Positions 8,925-18,066 of a stretch of 64,000 nt of DNA are shown one piece after another. The stretch is from Candidatus Zhuqueibacterota bacterium. Its GTDB lineage: Bacteria > Zhuqueibacterota > Zhuqueibacteria > Zhuqueibacterales > Geothermadaptataceae. The stretch's first letter is position 1. Every line of letters starts with the position of its first letter. The stretch lies in NCBI GenBank assembly GCA_030950365.1, contig JAUZRQ010000038.1:62001-126000 (forward strand), in the 5' to 3' direction. Below the pieces are notes generated by a model. It worked only from the letters and a program-made list of their open reading frames with translations, was not told the DNA's origin and searched no databases. The translations under genes were made by a program, and so were the position numbers.

Positions 8925-9482
8925 ATGAACGATCCGCAAATTATCGCTGAAGTCATCGATGGCCGGGGGCTCGAACGCACCCTGGCGCGGCTGGCGCATG
9001 AAATCATCGAGCGCAACCGCGGCGCGGAAAATCTGGTGCTCATCGGGCTACACACCCGCGGGGTGCCTATTGCCCAACGGCTGGCGGACTTGATCCGGCA
9101 GATTGAGGGCATGGATGTGCCCACCGGCGTGTTGGATGTGACTCCGTACCGCGACGATGTGGGCCGGCGCCATGAGGTGCTGAAACTGAAAACCACCCAC
9201 CTGCCGTTCGACATCGACGGCAAAGTGGTGGTGCTGGTGGACGACGTGCTGTACACCGGCCGCACCGCCCGGGCCGCCCTGGATGCGCTGATGGATTACG
9301 GCCGGCCGGCGCGCATCGAGCTGGCGGTGATCGTCGATCGCGGCCATCGTGAACTGCCCATCAAAGCCAATTACATCGGCAAGGTGCTGCCGACCTCACT
9401 GGGAGAAGAGGTCGCCGTGCGCCTGAAGGAAATCGATGGCGAGGATGGCGTATTCCTGGTTACTGCAAAACGTGAGGGATAG
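8925..9482 (+). CDS. pyrR: Bifunctional pyr operon regulator / uracil phosphoribosyltransferase PyrR
   Basis: A type I phosphoribosyltransferase of 185 residues that binds UMP/PRPP and, in characterised cases, the pyr mRNA leader. The PRPP-binding loop is clear as VVVLVDDVLYTGRTARAALD (about 103-122). The LVLIGLHTRGVPIAQRL segment near residue 40 and the ELPIKANYIGKVLPTS segment near 145 are typical of PyrR and set it apart from Upp. AGGA lies 11 nt before the ATG. It is first in the pyrRBC operon and follows the candidate attenuator hairpin, so self-regulation by attenuation is likely. Confidence 0.95.
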   Translation: MNDPQIIAEVIDGRGLERTLARLAHEIIERNRGAENLVLIGLHTRGVPIAQRLADLIRQIEGMDVPTGVLDVTPYRDDVGRRHEVLKLKTTHLPFDIDGKVVVLVDDVLYTGRTARAALDALMDYGRPARIELAVIVDRGHRELPIKANYIGKVLPTSLGEEVAVRLKEIDGEDGVFLVTAKREG

Positions 9483-9488
9483 ATTCGA

Positions 9489-10412
9489 ATGCAAAAGCAT
9501 TTGCTCGGATTGGAGGGAGTCCCGAGGGAAGAAATCGAGCTCATTTTAAAAACGGCCTTTTCCTTCAAAGAAATCCTCTCCCGTCCCATTCCGAAAGTGC
9601 CGACGCTGCGCGGCAAAACCATTGTCAATCTTTTCTTCGAACCATCGACACGCACCCGAATTTCCTTTGAACTGGCAGAAAAGCGGCTTTCCGCCGATAC
9701 GGTCAATTTTTCGGCCAGCGGTTCGTCCGTTCAAAAGGGCGAAACCCTGCGTGACACGATCCGCAACATCGAAGCCATGAAAATGGATATGGTGGTGATC
9801 CGGCACAGCGCAGCCGGGGCGCCGCACTTTCTTACCCGCTGCATCGACGCGGCGGTGATCAACGCCGGCGACGGCCGGCACGAGCACCCCACCCAGGCGC
9901 TGCTGGACATGATGACCCTGCAGGAGCGCGTGGGTAAACTCGAGGGCCTGAAGGTGGCCATCGTCGGCGATATCTTGCACAGTCGGGTGGCGCGCTCGAA
10001 CATCTACGGGCTGCAAACCATGGGCGCCGAAGTGGCAATTTGCGGCCCGAAAACTCTGATCCCGGTGGAAGCCGATCAGTGGGGCGTGGAGATTTTTTAT
10101 AACATTGACGATGCCATCCGCTGGGCCGATGCGCTGAACGTGCTGCGGATTCAGCTTGAGCGGCAGCGCACCGGGCTGTTCCCGTCGCTGCGGGAATACG
10201 CCGCGCATTTCGGCGTCACGCGCGCGCGATTGGAAGCCGCCCAAAAGGACCTGATTATCATGCACCCCGGGCCTATCAATCGCGGCATCGAGATCGAAAA
10301 CGATCTCGCCGACAGCGAGTTTTCCGTGATTTTGAATCAGGTCACCAACGGCGTGGCCGTGCGGATGGCTGTGCTGTACCTGAAAAGTGGTGTGACCGAA
10401 ACGCTGGAATAA
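9489..10412 (+). CDS. pyrB: Aspartate carbamoyltransferase catalytic subunit PyrB
   Basis: Catalyses carbamoyl phosphate + L-aspartate to N-carbamoylaspartate, the committed step of pyrimidine synthesis. The 307-residue length is usual. The carbamoyl-phosphate motif [13 protein letters not shown] (about 42-54), the [11 protein letters not shown] motif and the late MHPGPINRG motif are all present. It starts 6 bp after pyrR and is surely co-transcribed. No pyrI is present in the window. Confidence 0.97.
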   Translation: MQKHLLGLEGVPREEIELILKTAFSFKEILSRPIPKVPTLRGKTIVNLFFEPSTRTRISFELAEKRLSADTVNFSASGSSVQKGETLRDTIRNIEAMKMDMVVIRHSAAGAPHFLTRCIDAAVINAGDGRHEHPTQALLDMMTLQERVGKLEGLKVAIVGDILHSRVARSNIYGLQTMGAEVAICGPKTLIPVEADQWGVEIFYNIDDAIRWADALNVLRIQLERQRTGLFPSLREYAAHFGVTRARLEAAQKDLIIMHPGPINRGIEIENDLADSEFSVILNQVTNGVAVRMAVLYLKSGVTETLE

Positions 10413-10483
10413 TATCATGACGGTGCCGGCCCGGATGCGGCAGGTGTCGCGCGGCGGCCGGTGGATGGAGACAGGGAGAACCG

Positions 10484-11791
10484 ATGCAAACCATCAAATA
10501 TCAAAAACCGGAACGGCTGCTAATCAAAAACGCCAATTATCTTGACCCGGCTGAAGGCGGACCGCGGCAGGTCGATGTGTTGATCGAAAACGGTACGATC
10601 GTCCGGGTGGAGCATGCCATTGATGGCGTGGATGGCGCGGAAACCATCGACGGCACCGGCAAGCTGCTGACCCCGGGCTGGCTGGATATGCATGTGCATT
10701 TCCGCGAGCCGGGCCGCGAGGACGAGGAGACGGTCAAAAGCGGATGCGCGGCGGCCACGGCCGGCGGCTTCACCGGCGCCTGCCCCATGCCCAACACCGA
10801 GCCGGCGGCCGATACCCGTGGCATTATCGAATACATGATTGCCGAGGCCAAAGGCACACCGGTGGATGTGTATCCCATCGCCGCGGCCACGAAAGGTCGG
10901 AAGGGCCGAGAATTGAGCGAAATGGCCGACCTCATCGAAGGCGGCGCGGTGGCGTTTTCGGACGACGGCGTGGCTATCGCCACAGCAGAAATGGCGCGCC
11001 GGGCCATGGAATACGCCAGCATGTTCGACGTGCCGATCATTGAGCACTGCGAAGAGCCGAGTATGACCGAAGGCGGCGCCATGAACGAAAGCGCCGTATC
11101 CACGCGGCTTGGACTGCCCGGCATGCCAGGGGTGGCGGAAGACATCATCGTGGCGCGCGATATTTTGTTGACGGAGATCACCGGCGCGCGGCTGCACATC
11201 GCGCACATTTCCACGGCGCGCTCGGTGGAGCTGGTGCGCCAGGCCAAGCAGCGGGGCCTGCCGGTTACCTGTGAGGTCACGCCGCACCATTTCACCCTGA
11301 CCGATGAGGCCGTGGCCTCGTATGATGCCAATTTAAAAATGAATCCGCCATTGCGCACGCAAAACGATGTAGACGCCATCATCGAAGGGCTGGCGGACGG
11401 CACCATCGATGTGATTGCCACCGACCACGCGCCGCATTCGCCGGAAGAGAAAGACGTGGAGTTTCAGGCGGCGCCGTTCGGCATCATCGGCCTGGAAACG
11501 GCACTGGGGCTGATCATGACGCAACTGGTGGAACCGGGCCATCTGCGGCTGGAAGAGGCGCTGCACAAAATCACCCTGGCGCCGCGCAATATTCTGCGGC
11601 TGCCGCATCCGAAGCTGGCGGTCGGGCAGGTGGCCAACCTCACGCTGTTTGATCCAAAGCACGAATGGACCGTGGAGGCCAGCCGGTTTTACTCCAAATC
11701 GCGCAACACGCCGTTTCTCGGCTGGACCCTGCGCGGCAGGGTGCATGCGGTGATCAACAAGGGTTTTTTGTGGGTGTCGCCGGATGTGTGA
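10484..11791 (+). CDS. pyrC: Dihydroorotase PyrC (class I)
   Basis: Cyclises N-carbamoylaspartate to dihydroorotate; zinc amidohydrolase of 435 residues. Visible motifs are the metal-binding MHVHFREPG (about 70-78), GFTGACPMPNTEP, the IEHCEEPSM and LHIAHISTARSVEL histidine segments, and ATDHAPHSPEEK with the catalytic aspartate near residue 310. It is the last gene of the pyrRBC group, 71 bp after pyrB. An ACAGGGAGA ribosome-binding site precedes the ATG. Confidence 0.97.
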   Translation: MQTIKYQKPERLLIKNANYLDPAEGGPRQVDVLIENGTIVRVEHAIDGVDGAETIDGTGKLLTPGWLDMHVHFREPGREDEETVKSGCAAATAGGFTGACPMPNTEPAADTRGIIEYMIAEAKGTPVDVYPIAAATKGRKGRELSEMADLIEGGAVAFSDDGVAIATAEMARRAMEYASMFDVPIIEHCEEPSMTEGGAMNESAVSTRLGLPGMPGVAEDIIVARDILLTEITGARLHIAHISTARSVELVRQAKQRGLPVTCEVTPHHFTLTDEAVASYDANLKMNPPLRTQNDVDAIIEGLADGTIDVIATDHAPHSPEEKDVEFQAAPFGIIGLETALGLIMTQLVEPGHLRLEEALHKITLAPRNILRLPHPKLAVGQVANLTLFDPKHEWTVEASRFYSKSRNTPFLGWTLRGRVHAVINKGFLWVSPDV

Positions 11792-11955
11792 TGGAGAAAT
11801 TTAGAATGATCTCGCAGAGACGCCAAGCTTGCAGAGGAAATGGGACGCGAGTCTTATGATTGATGAATTCCTCACGTCGGAGCCAAAACATGTCATTTCC
11901 TTCACGTCTCACAGGAGACATCGTCACGCGCAGGCTTGCGGCGGGGAAAATAAAA

Positions 11956-12010
11956 CCACAGATTTCACAGATTAGCACGGATTGTTTTAAGCCACGGATT
12001 GAACGCGGAT
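11956..12010 (+). repeat. CACAGATT-family dispersed repeat, copy 3 (longest)
   Basis: CCACAGATTTCACAGATTAG, then CACGGATTG, then GCCACGGATTGAACGCGGATG. The tract therefore joins the CACAGATT and CACGGATT forms in one copy. Confidence 0.7.
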
Positions 12011-12072
12011 GCAGGCTGCATGAGATTGCGATCAATTAACAAATCCGGCAATCTTTCGGCCATGAAGCCACG

Positions 12073-12214
12073 CTTGTCATTTCGGCTTTCAGCGGCGAGC
12101 GGCAGGAAGCCGATGAAATGCCGGAATCTCATGTCCGATGCGTTCCTGTGAAAGAGATTCCGGTATTTTTCGCCAATCCGCGCTGCAGATTGACGAAAGA
12201 ACCGGAATGACAAG
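12073..12214. mobile_element. MITE-like 142-bp element with terminal inverted repeats
   Basis: The ends CTTGTCATTTCGG (12073-12085) and CCGGAATGACAAG (12202-12214) are inverted copies matching at 12 of 13 positions. Inside is a perfect 10-bp inverted repeat CCGGAATCTC (12121-12130) / GAGATTCCGG (12154-12163), plus a GGCTTTC...GAAGCC pairing. No open reading frame of note exists. The structure is that of a non-autonomous hairpin element. Confidence 0.65.
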
Positions 12215-12451
12215 ATGGATACAAAACCACAGAATACGCGGCGATCGCAAAGTGTTTTCTTTGCATCCTTTGCGATCGCCGTGGTTTCGCTCAGTATAAG
12301 CAAATAAAAACCAATGATTGATCCAAACATAAATCAGCATCTGTATTTTATCCGTGCCTAAACGTGCTCAAAAGCCGCACTCGTCCCCGTGCCCCGTGGC
12401 GCGGCGAGTGGCGGCTCTGGCAAGGCGTTCAACGATCAGCCTGGTTATGTG

Positions 12452-13342
12452 ATGATAAAAACCCTTTCGCAAAAGGACAACTTTCTCGATCTTCCCGAGG
12501 AGCTGTCTGGCTTTCAAAAATCGCAGGTGGTCATCCTGCCGATTCCGTTCGAGGAAAGTACCACCTTCATGCAGGGCACCCAAAACGGTCCGCAGGCCAT
12601 CATCACCGCATCGCGGCACCTCGAGGATTATGACGATGAGCTCGATGCTGAGCCATGCCGCGTGGGCATTGCCACGGCTGAGCCGCTGGACCTGGACGGA
12701 ATGCAGGGCCAGAATGCGCTGGATCGTATCGAGGAAGTCGCGGCGGACATCATGCAGACTGGCAAATTTCTGGTGGGGCTGGGCGGTGAGCACACAATCA
12801 CCGTGCCGCTGGTGCGGGCCGCGCATCAGACGTTTCACGATCTGACGGTGCTGCACATGGATGCGCACAGCGATTTGCGCGATGAGTATGAAGGCTCGAA
12901 ACTCAATCATGCCTGCGTGATGGCTCGCGTGAACGAAATCTGCGATTTCGTCAGCATTGGGCTGCGCAGCGGTCTGCAAGACGAGGGCAGGGACCTACGC
13001 CCCGGGGCGCGGCTGTTTTACGCCTATGACATGGTGCGCGACAGTAGTTGGCAGGATCGCGTACTGGATCACCTGTCCGACAACGTGTACCTCACCGTGG
13101 ATCTGGATTACTTCGACCCGGCGGTGATGCCGGCAGTGGGCACTCCTGAGCCGGGAGGTTTTTACTGGTATGACACTCTGGAATTCCTGCGCAAGCTCAT
13201 GCGTGAAAAAAATGTCGTGGCCTGCGACGTCGTGGAACTGTCACCGGTGCAGGATCTGGTGCACCCGGACATGTTTGCCGCGAAGCTGGTTTACAAATTG
13301 ATCGGCTATCGCTTTTTCGGCCGGCTGCGGAAATATGGATGA
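12452..13342 (+). CDS. speB: Agmatinase / arginase-family ureohydrolase (SpeB-like)
   Basis: A binuclear manganese hydrolase that in most bacterial relatives converts agmatine to putrescine and urea. Metal-binding motifs are clear: GGEHTIT, DAHSDLRDEYEG, and LDYFDPAVMPAVGTPEPGG. Early PFEESTTFMQGTQNGPQAI is typical of agmatinases. I chose ATG 12452 (MIKTLSQKDN, 296 residues) over a GTG at 12389 because the extra 21 residues are low-complexity and unlike the family; neither start has a good ribosome-binding site. No other polyamine gene adjoins it. Substrate could also be guanidinobutyrate or similar. Confidence 0.85.
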   Translation: MIKTLSQKDNFLDLPEELSGFQKSQVVILPIPFEESTTFMQGTQNGPQAIITASRHLEDYDDELDAEPCRVGIATAEPLDLDGMQGQNALDRIEEVAADIMQTGKFLVGLGGEHTITVPLVRAAHQTFHDLTVLHMDAHSDLRDEYEGSKLNHACVMARVNEICDFVSIGLRSGLQDEGRDLRPGARLFYAYDMVRDSSWQDRVLDHLSDNVYLTVDLDYFDPAVMPAVGTPEPGGFYWYDTLEFLRKLMREKNVVACDVVELSPVQDLVHPDMFAAKLVYKLIGYRFFGRLRKYG

Positions 13343-13435
13343 AAGCGGAATAGAGAATGATTTCGCCTTAAAGCACTGATACGTTGCCCCGGTTTTTGAT
13401 GCCGGTCGCTTTTTCATTGGCCTTTGAAAATAAAC

Positions 13436-13464
13436 TTGACAATTTATACAGAAATGCTTAACTT
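13436..13464 (+). promoter_or_regulatory. Promoter for rplM-rpsI
   Basis: TTGACA, a 17-bp spacer, then TAACTT, 45 bp before the rplM start. The same geometry with a nearly identical -35 and identical -10 occurs at 24464. Confidence 0.65.
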
Positions 13465-13509
13465 TCGCGTCTGAAAATTGCAGAACCCTATGGAAGGAGG
13501 CATGAAGCG

Positions 13510-13944
13510 TTGAAGACGTACATTCCAAAAGAGAGCGAAATCGAAAAGAAATGGTATGTTGTTGACGCTGAAGGCAAAACCCTCGGACGCTTAGCTAGCA
13601 GCATCGCGACGATTTTGCGCGGCAAACATAAACCCTATTTCACGCCGCACATGGACGTCGGCGATTTTGTGGTGGTCATCAACGCCGAGAAAGTGCATGT
13701 GACCGGTAAAAAGGCGCAGCAGAAGTTTTACTTCCGCCATACCGGCTATCCGGGTGGCGCCAAATTGATCCGCTACGATGATATGCTGCGCCGGCATCCG
13801 GACCGGATTATCACGCATGCGGTTCGGGGCATGTTGCCGCATAATCGGTTGGGGCGCAAGCTGCTGAAAAAGTTGAAAGTGTACGCCGGGCCGGACCATC
13901 CGCATCAGGCGCAGAAGCCGGAACCTCTTGAGATCAATACCTAA
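13510..13944 (+). CDS. rplM: 50S ribosomal protein L13
   Basis: Full-length L13 of 144 residues, assembled early into the large subunit. Conserved [17 protein letters not shown] and [29 protein letters not shown] segments are present. The start is TTG: AAGGAGG ends 9 nt before it. The only nearby ATG (13502) is one nucleotide after the Shine-Dalgarno sequence and reads Met-Lys-Arg-stop. That stop overlaps the TTG (TTGA). The gene leads a two-gene operon with rpsI. Confidence 0.97.
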   Translation: MKTYIPKESEIEKKWYVVDAEGKTLGRLASSIATILRGKHKPYFTPHMDVGDFVVVINAEKVHVTGKKAQQKFYFRHTGYPGGAKLIRYDDMLRRHPDRIITHAVRGMLPHNRLGRKLLKKLKVYAGPDHPHQAQKPEPLEINT

Positions 13945-13962
13945 TCGGTTGAAGGAGAGTCG

Positions 13963-14355
13963 ATGAAAGGGACAGTTTTCGCAGCCGTTGGCCGTCGAAA
14001 AGAATCGGTCGCCCGGGTACGGTTGGTGCCCGGATCGGGAAATATTATTGTTAACAAAAAGCCTGTTTTAGATTATTTTAAGCGCGAAACACTGAAGATG
14101 ATCATCGAACAGCCGCTCGAGGCCACCGAAACCATGGGCAAGTTTGATATCTACGCCAATGTGGATGGTGGCGGTCTGACCGGGCAGGCGGGCGCCATGC
14201 GATTGGGCATTGCCCGTGCCCTGCTAAAGTTCGATGAAGACTTGCGGCCGATTCTCAAGAAAAACGGCTTTTTGACGCGCGATCCAAGGATGAAAGAGCG
14301 CAAGAAATACGGTCTTGCGGGGGCGCGCAAGCGCTTTCAATTTTCCAAGCGCTAA
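13963..14355 (+). CDS. rpsI: 30S ribosomal protein S9
   Basis: S9 of 130 residues, 18 bp after rplM in the canonical L13-S9 operon. The [17 protein letters not shown] start and the basic [17 protein letters not shown] tail, which reaches the P-site tRNA in ribosomes, are both intact. GAAGGAGAG precedes the ATG. Confidence 0.98.
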   Translation: MKGTVFAAVGRRKESVARVRLVPGSGNIIVNKKPVLDYFKRETLKMIIEQPLEATETMGKFDIYANVDGGGLTGQAGAMRLGIARALLKFDEDLRPILKKNGFLTRDPRMKERKKYGLAGARKRFQFSKR

Positions 14356-14377
14356 CCGATTTCGACAATCGTATCGA

Positions 14378-14410
14378 AACCCATTCCGCATGGCTGGAAT
14401 GGGTTTTTTG
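14378..14410 (+). terminator. Rho-independent terminator after rpsI
   Basis: A 10-bp stem AACCCATTCC/GGAATGGGTT with an 8-nt loop is followed by TTTTG, 22 bp after the rpsI stop. Confidence 0.9.
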
Positions 14411-14535
14411 CAGTTAATCCAAATCATTATCACACACATCAGGCCTGGGTCGGCCCGGGTGTCCTGGAAATTCGGGATTTGGCCGGCGGTAGCGGCCTGA
14501 TGGCGGATAAACCCAAAAGCAGTAAGGAGCAAATA

Positions 14536-15348
14536 ATGCAAAACGTCACCATTAACGATTTGCTCGTTGCAGGTGCCCATTTTGGTCACCTCACCCGCCG
14601 TTGGAATCCGAAGATGAAAAAATACATCTTCATGGAACGCAACGGCATCCATATCATTGACCTGAAGAAAACCCTCGAGTTGCTCAAAGAAGCTCAGAAA
14701 GCTGTGATTGACATCGTGCGCGACGGCGATAATATTCTTTTCGTGGGCACCAAGAATCAGGCTAAAGACATCATCAAGGTGGAAGCCGAGCGTTGCGGGC
14801 AGTTTTACATCACTGAGCGCTGGCTAGGCGGCACCCTGACCAACTTCTCGACCATAAAAAAAAGCATCAAGCGCATGAAAAACCTGCAAAAAATGGCTAC
14901 CGACGGCACCTATGAAAAATTGACCAAAAAGGAAATTTTGAGCCGCGAGCGTGAACTGGCCAAGCTGACCAAAGTGCTCGGTGGTATTCAGGATATGAAT
15001 CGGTTGCCCGGTGCGCTATTTGTGGTGGATACGAAAAAAGAACAAATTGCCGTTGCAGAGGCCAACCGACTGGGCATCCCGGTCATTGGCATGGTCGATA
15101 CCAATGCCGATCCAACGCCCATCGATTTCCCGATCCCCTGCAATGACGACGCCTTCAAATCGATCGCGCTGATCGCGCGCGCGATTTCCGATGCAGTACT
15201 GGAAGCCAAAAGCGGCGTGGCCGAGGCCGATCAGGCGCAGGTCGAGGGTGGCGCGGAAGCCACGGAAACGGCGGCCGCGGCCGAAGCTCAGAAAGAAGGC
15301 GGCGCCCCTGGCGTTGAGGCAAAGGAAGAGAGCCCTGTAACGGAATAA
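14536..15348 (+). CDS. rpsB: 30S ribosomal protein S2
   Basis: S2, here 270 residues. The start at 14536 (MQNVTINDLLVAGAHFGH) is fixed by AAGGAG 6 nt upstream and by the family; an in-frame extension to 14479 is not credible. Conserved RRWNPKMKKYIFMERNGIHIIDLKKT and RWLGGTLTNF segments are present. The last 45 residues or so are an Ala/Glu/Gly-rich low-complexity tail, which is common and variable in S2. It opens the rpsB-tsf-pyrH-frr cluster. Confidence 0.97.
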   Translation: MQNVTINDLLVAGAHFGHLTRRWNPKMKKYIFMERNGIHIIDLKKTLELLKEAQKAVIDIVRDGDNILFVGTKNQAKDIIKVEAERCGQFYITERWLGGTLTNFSTIKKSIKRMKNLQKMATDGTYEKLTKKEILSRERELAKLTKVLGGIQDMNRLPGALFVVDTKKEQIAVAEANRLGIPVIGMVDTNADPTPIDFPIPCNDDAFKSIALIARAISDAVLEAKSGVAEADQAQVEGGAEATETAAAAEAQKEGGAPGVEAKEESPVTE

Positions 15349-15386
15349 CCCGAACCCGAAAATAAGTTGTATGGAGGCATAGACGC

Positions 15387-15983
15387 ATGAGCATTTCAGC
15401 AGCCGATGTGAAAGCACTGCGCGAGAGAACCGGTGCCGGAATTATGGATTGTAAAAAAGCCCTGGCCGAAACCAATGGCGATGTGGAAAAGGCCATTGAA
15501 TATTTGCGCAAAAAAGGCGCGGCGCTGGCACAGAAAAAACAGGGCCGGGCGACCAATGAAGGGCTGATCGAAGCCTACATCCATCCGGGAAGCCGTCTCG
15601 GCGTGCTGGTGGAAGTAAATTGCGAAACCGATTTCGTGGCTAAAACCGACGATTTCAGGCAGCTCGCCCGTGATATCGCCATGCAGATTGCGGCTACCAA
15701 CCCGATCGCGGTGCGGCGGGAAGATGTGCCGCAAGAAGTCATCGAGCGCGAAAAGGACATTTTCCGGGAGCAGATGAGAAATCAGAACAAGCCGGATCAT
15801 ATTATCGAAAAAATTGTCGAGGGCAAGCTGGAGAAGTTTTATCAGGAGAACGTGCTGCTGGAGCAGCATTTCGTGAAAAATCCTGATAAAACGGTGAAAG
15901 AACTCATCACCGACGCCATCGCCAAACTCGGTGAAAACATTGGCGTGCGCCGGTTTGTTCGGTTTGAATTAGGCGCTGAGTAG
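15387..15983 (+). CDS. tsf: Translation elongation factor Ts
   Basis: Guanine nucleotide exchange factor for EF-Tu. At 198 residues it is the short form, like that of Thermus, lacking part of the core domain found in the 280-residue enterobacterial protein. The N-terminal UBA-like helix bundle ([21 protein letters not shown]) and the EF-Tu-contacting [14 protein letters not shown] motif are clear. GGAGG lies 10 nt before the ATG. It lies 38 bp downstream of rpsB. Confidence 0.97.
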   Translation: MSISAADVKALRERTGAGIMDCKKALAETNGDVEKAIEYLRKKGAALAQKKQGRATNEGLIEAYIHPGSRLGVLVEVNCETDFVAKTDDFRQLARDIAMQIAATNPIAVRREDVPQEVIEREKDIFREQMRNQNKPDHIIEKIVEGKLEKFYQENVLLEQHFVKNPDKTVKELITDAIAKLGENIGVRRFVRFELGAE

Positions 15984-15999
15984 GAAGGTTTCTATTTAC

Positions 16000-16731
16000 A
16001 TGGAAAAACCGGCCTATAAGCGAATTCTGTTGAAGTTGAGTGGCGAAGCCCTTATGGGCGAACAGGGCCTCGGCATTGATCCAAAGGTGGTGGATCGCCT
16101 GGCGCGCGAGATCAAATCGGTGGTGGATCTCGGCGTGCAGGTGGGCGTGGTGATCGGTGGCGGGAACATCTTTCGCGGCCTGTCGGCCAGCGCCCGTGGC
16201 ATGGATCGGGTGCAGGCCGATTACATGGGCATGCTGGCCACGGTGATCAACGCGTTGGCGCTGCAGGATTATCTGGAGCGTTACAACGTGTACACGCGCG
16301 TGCAGTCGGCCATCAAGATGGAAGAGGTGGCCGAGCCGTTTATTCGCCGCCGCGCCATCCGGCATCTGGAAAAGGGCCGTGTGGTGATTTTCGCTGCCGG
16401 CACGGGCAACCCGTATTTCACCACCGACACGGCAGCATCGCTGCGCGCCATCGAAATCGAAGCCGATGTGATTCTCAAAGGCACCAAAGTGGATGGCGTG
16501 TACGACTCTGATCCCGCATTGAACAAAAACGCCAAACGTTACGAAACCCTGACTTACATGGATATCGTGCGACAGGGCCTGAAAGTGATGGATGCCACGG
16601 CGGCGACCCTGTGCATGGATAATTCCCTGCCTATTATCGTGTACAATATAACCGTTCCCGGAAATTTACGCCGGATCGTCCTAGGCGAGAATATTGGAAC
16701 CAAAGTCACAGGGGTTTCCCATGAAGCATGA
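16000..16731 (+). CDS. pyrH: UMP kinase PyrH
   Basis: Amino-acid-kinase-fold enzyme that phosphorylates UMP to UDP; 243 residues. [14 protein letters not shown], the [12 protein letters not shown] phosphate loop, the [11 protein letters not shown] helix and [12 protein letters not shown] are hallmarks. It starts 16 bp after tsf, with AAGGTTT upstream, and overlaps frr by 11 bp. It links the pyrimidine genes upstream with nucleic-acid synthesis, though it sits in the translation cluster as is usual. Confidence 0.97.
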   Translation: MEKPAYKRILLKLSGEALMGEQGLGIDPKVVDRLAREIKSVVDLGVQVGVVIGGGNIFRGLSASARGMDRVQADYMGMLATVINALALQDYLERYNVYTRVQSAIKMEEVAEPFIRRRAIRHLEKGRVVIFAAGTGNPYFTTDTAASLRAIEIEADVILKGTKVDGVYDSDPALNKNAKRYETLTYMDIVRQGLKVMDATAATLCMDNSLPIIVYNITVPGNLRRIVLGENIGTKVTGVSHEA

Positions 16732-17278
16732 AATCGTCAAAGATGCAGAAAAACGGATGGCGAAATCCGTTGAGGCCACGCGGGAAGAGCTGGCCAAGAT
16801 TCGTACGGGAAAGGCGTCGCCGGCCATGCTGGACCCCGTGCGGGTGGAAGCGTATGGCAGCAGCATGCCGCTGAACCAGGTCGCCACCATTTCCACGCCG
16901 GAAGCCCGCTTGATTGTCATTCAGCCGTGGGACAAAAGCCTCATTGGTGAAATCGAAAAAGCGATTTTGAAGGCCGATCTGGGCTTCAATCCGTCCAACG
17001 ATGGCCAGGTGATTCGCGTGCCCATCCCGCCGCTCAACGAGGAGCGTCGCCAGGAGTACGTTCGCATCTGCCGAAAGATCACCGAAGAAGGACGGGTCGC
17101 CGTGCGCAATATCCGCCGCGATGCCAACGACCACATTAAAAAACTGGAAAAAAACCACGAAATTTCCGAGGATGAGGCGCACCGGCTGCTCGACCAAATT
17201 CAGGAGATCACCGACCAGCACATCAAGCAACTCGATGAAATCATGAAACACAAAGAAGCGGAAATCATGGAGGTATGA
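16721..17278 (+). CDS. frr: Ribosome recycling factor
   Basis: RRF of 185 residues; splits post-termination ribosomes together with EF-G. ATG 16721 ([13 protein letters not shown]) overlaps the end of pyrH by 11 bp with AGGGG about 7 nt upstream, suggesting translational coupling. Conserved [20 protein letters not shown] and [25 protein letters not shown] segments are intact, as is the long helical [25 protein letters not shown] tail. Confidence 0.97.
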   Translation: MKHEIVKDAEKRMAKSVEATREELAKIRTGKASPAMLDPVRVEAYGSSMPLNQVATISTPEARLIVIQPWDKSLIGEIEKAILKADLGFNPSNDGQVIRVPIPPLNEERRQEYVRICRKITEEGRVAVRNIRRDANDHIKKLEKNHEISEDEAHRLLDQIQEITDQHIKQLDEIMKHKEAEIMEV

Positions 17279-17301
17279 TTTTCGGTTTGCCGGTCTCTAT
17301 T

Positions 17302-17337
17302 AGCCTGCCATTTTCGTATTGAAAATGCAGGCTTTTT
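17302..17337 (+). terminator. Rho-independent terminator after frr
   Basis: AGCCTGC-CATTTTC pairs with GAAAATG-CAGGCT (one bulged C) around GTATT and is followed by TTTTC, 23 bp after the frr stop. Confidence 0.9.
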
Positions 17338-17550
17338 CGTTTTTGGGCTGAATTTGATTTATAGAAATTGTTCGACTCTACCTTCTTTCACGTGGGAACT
17401 CCATATTTCAATTCGATGTATGTTGGATGCCGACTGCTCATGAATGACAATCGAAAGCTTGATTTCGGACTAACTCGAAGGATTCTCTAAAAGGGATAAG
17501 CAAATAGTGCCTACCATCAGAAAAATAGGGCCTTATCGCTTCTTTTTCTT

Positions 17551-17563
17551 GTAACTATTCAGC
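17551..17563 (+). repeat. Dispersed 13-mer GTAACTATTCAGC
   Basis: Identical, in reverse orientation, to 54481-54493, and one base different from 44189-44201 and from the left end of the element at 24507. It looks like a solo end of a mobile element. Confidence 0.55.
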
Positions 17564-17675
17564 GAATGGTGAAAAACTCATAAGGCAGAAAAGCAAACCT
17601 CTCGCAGTGTCGCTGAGGTTTAATTTTGAGGATTTTGGAATAGCGAATTCATCATTTCAAGCTTTTAGGGAGTCC

Positions 17676-17741
17676 GTCCGCGTCAATCCGTGTGTATCCG
17701 TGGCTCCCCGAAAATCAGTGCCAATCTGTGAAATCTGTGGT
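17676..17741 (-). repeat. CACAGATT-family dispersed repeat, copy 4 (reverse)
   Basis: Read on the minus strand: CCACAGATTTCACAGATTGG, CACTGATTTTC, then CCACGGATACACACGGATTG and ACGCGGAC. The same unit order as copy 3. Confidence 0.7.
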
Positions 17742-18066
17742 CTTTTGGAGTCGACATCCAAATTCATTAGCAAAGCGTTTCATCGATGAAGACCTGAGCG
17801 TGGTGGTATTCTGGCCGGCAGGCGCTCCGGGGAGTCCCCGGAGTCTTTAAAACAATGGCTAGCCGAGCGAGGCAAAAACATAAAGCGCTAGTAGCATCAA
17901 ATTGTCAAGAAATATAGGTCGTCAGGGATGGCCTCTATCCGCTAAAAATGATTAGATGCGGTCCCTGCCCGCCGACCTGGCTTGCTGAACGAAACCCAAA
18001 AGGAGGGATGGTATCGCACGTTGGTACGGTTGAACGAATGACGAACGATTCAGGAAATCCGAAACC

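Larger units (their letters stand above)
11792..12451. other. Repeat-rich intergenic region
   Basis: 660 bp without a supported gene. It holds a CACAGATT-family tract (11956-12010) and a MITE-like element (12073-12214). A second weak CCACAGAATACGCGG piece lies near 12227. Confidence 0.6.
17338..18066. other. Gene-free stretch with repeats
   Basis: About 730 bp without a supported gene. It holds the motif GTAACTATTCAGC (17551-17563), an inverted CACAGATT-family tract (17676-17741) and a perfect 8-bp hairpin CTCCGGGG/CCCCGGAG (17825-17843). The start region of the next gene is AT-poor and no clear promoter was found. Confidence 0.55.
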
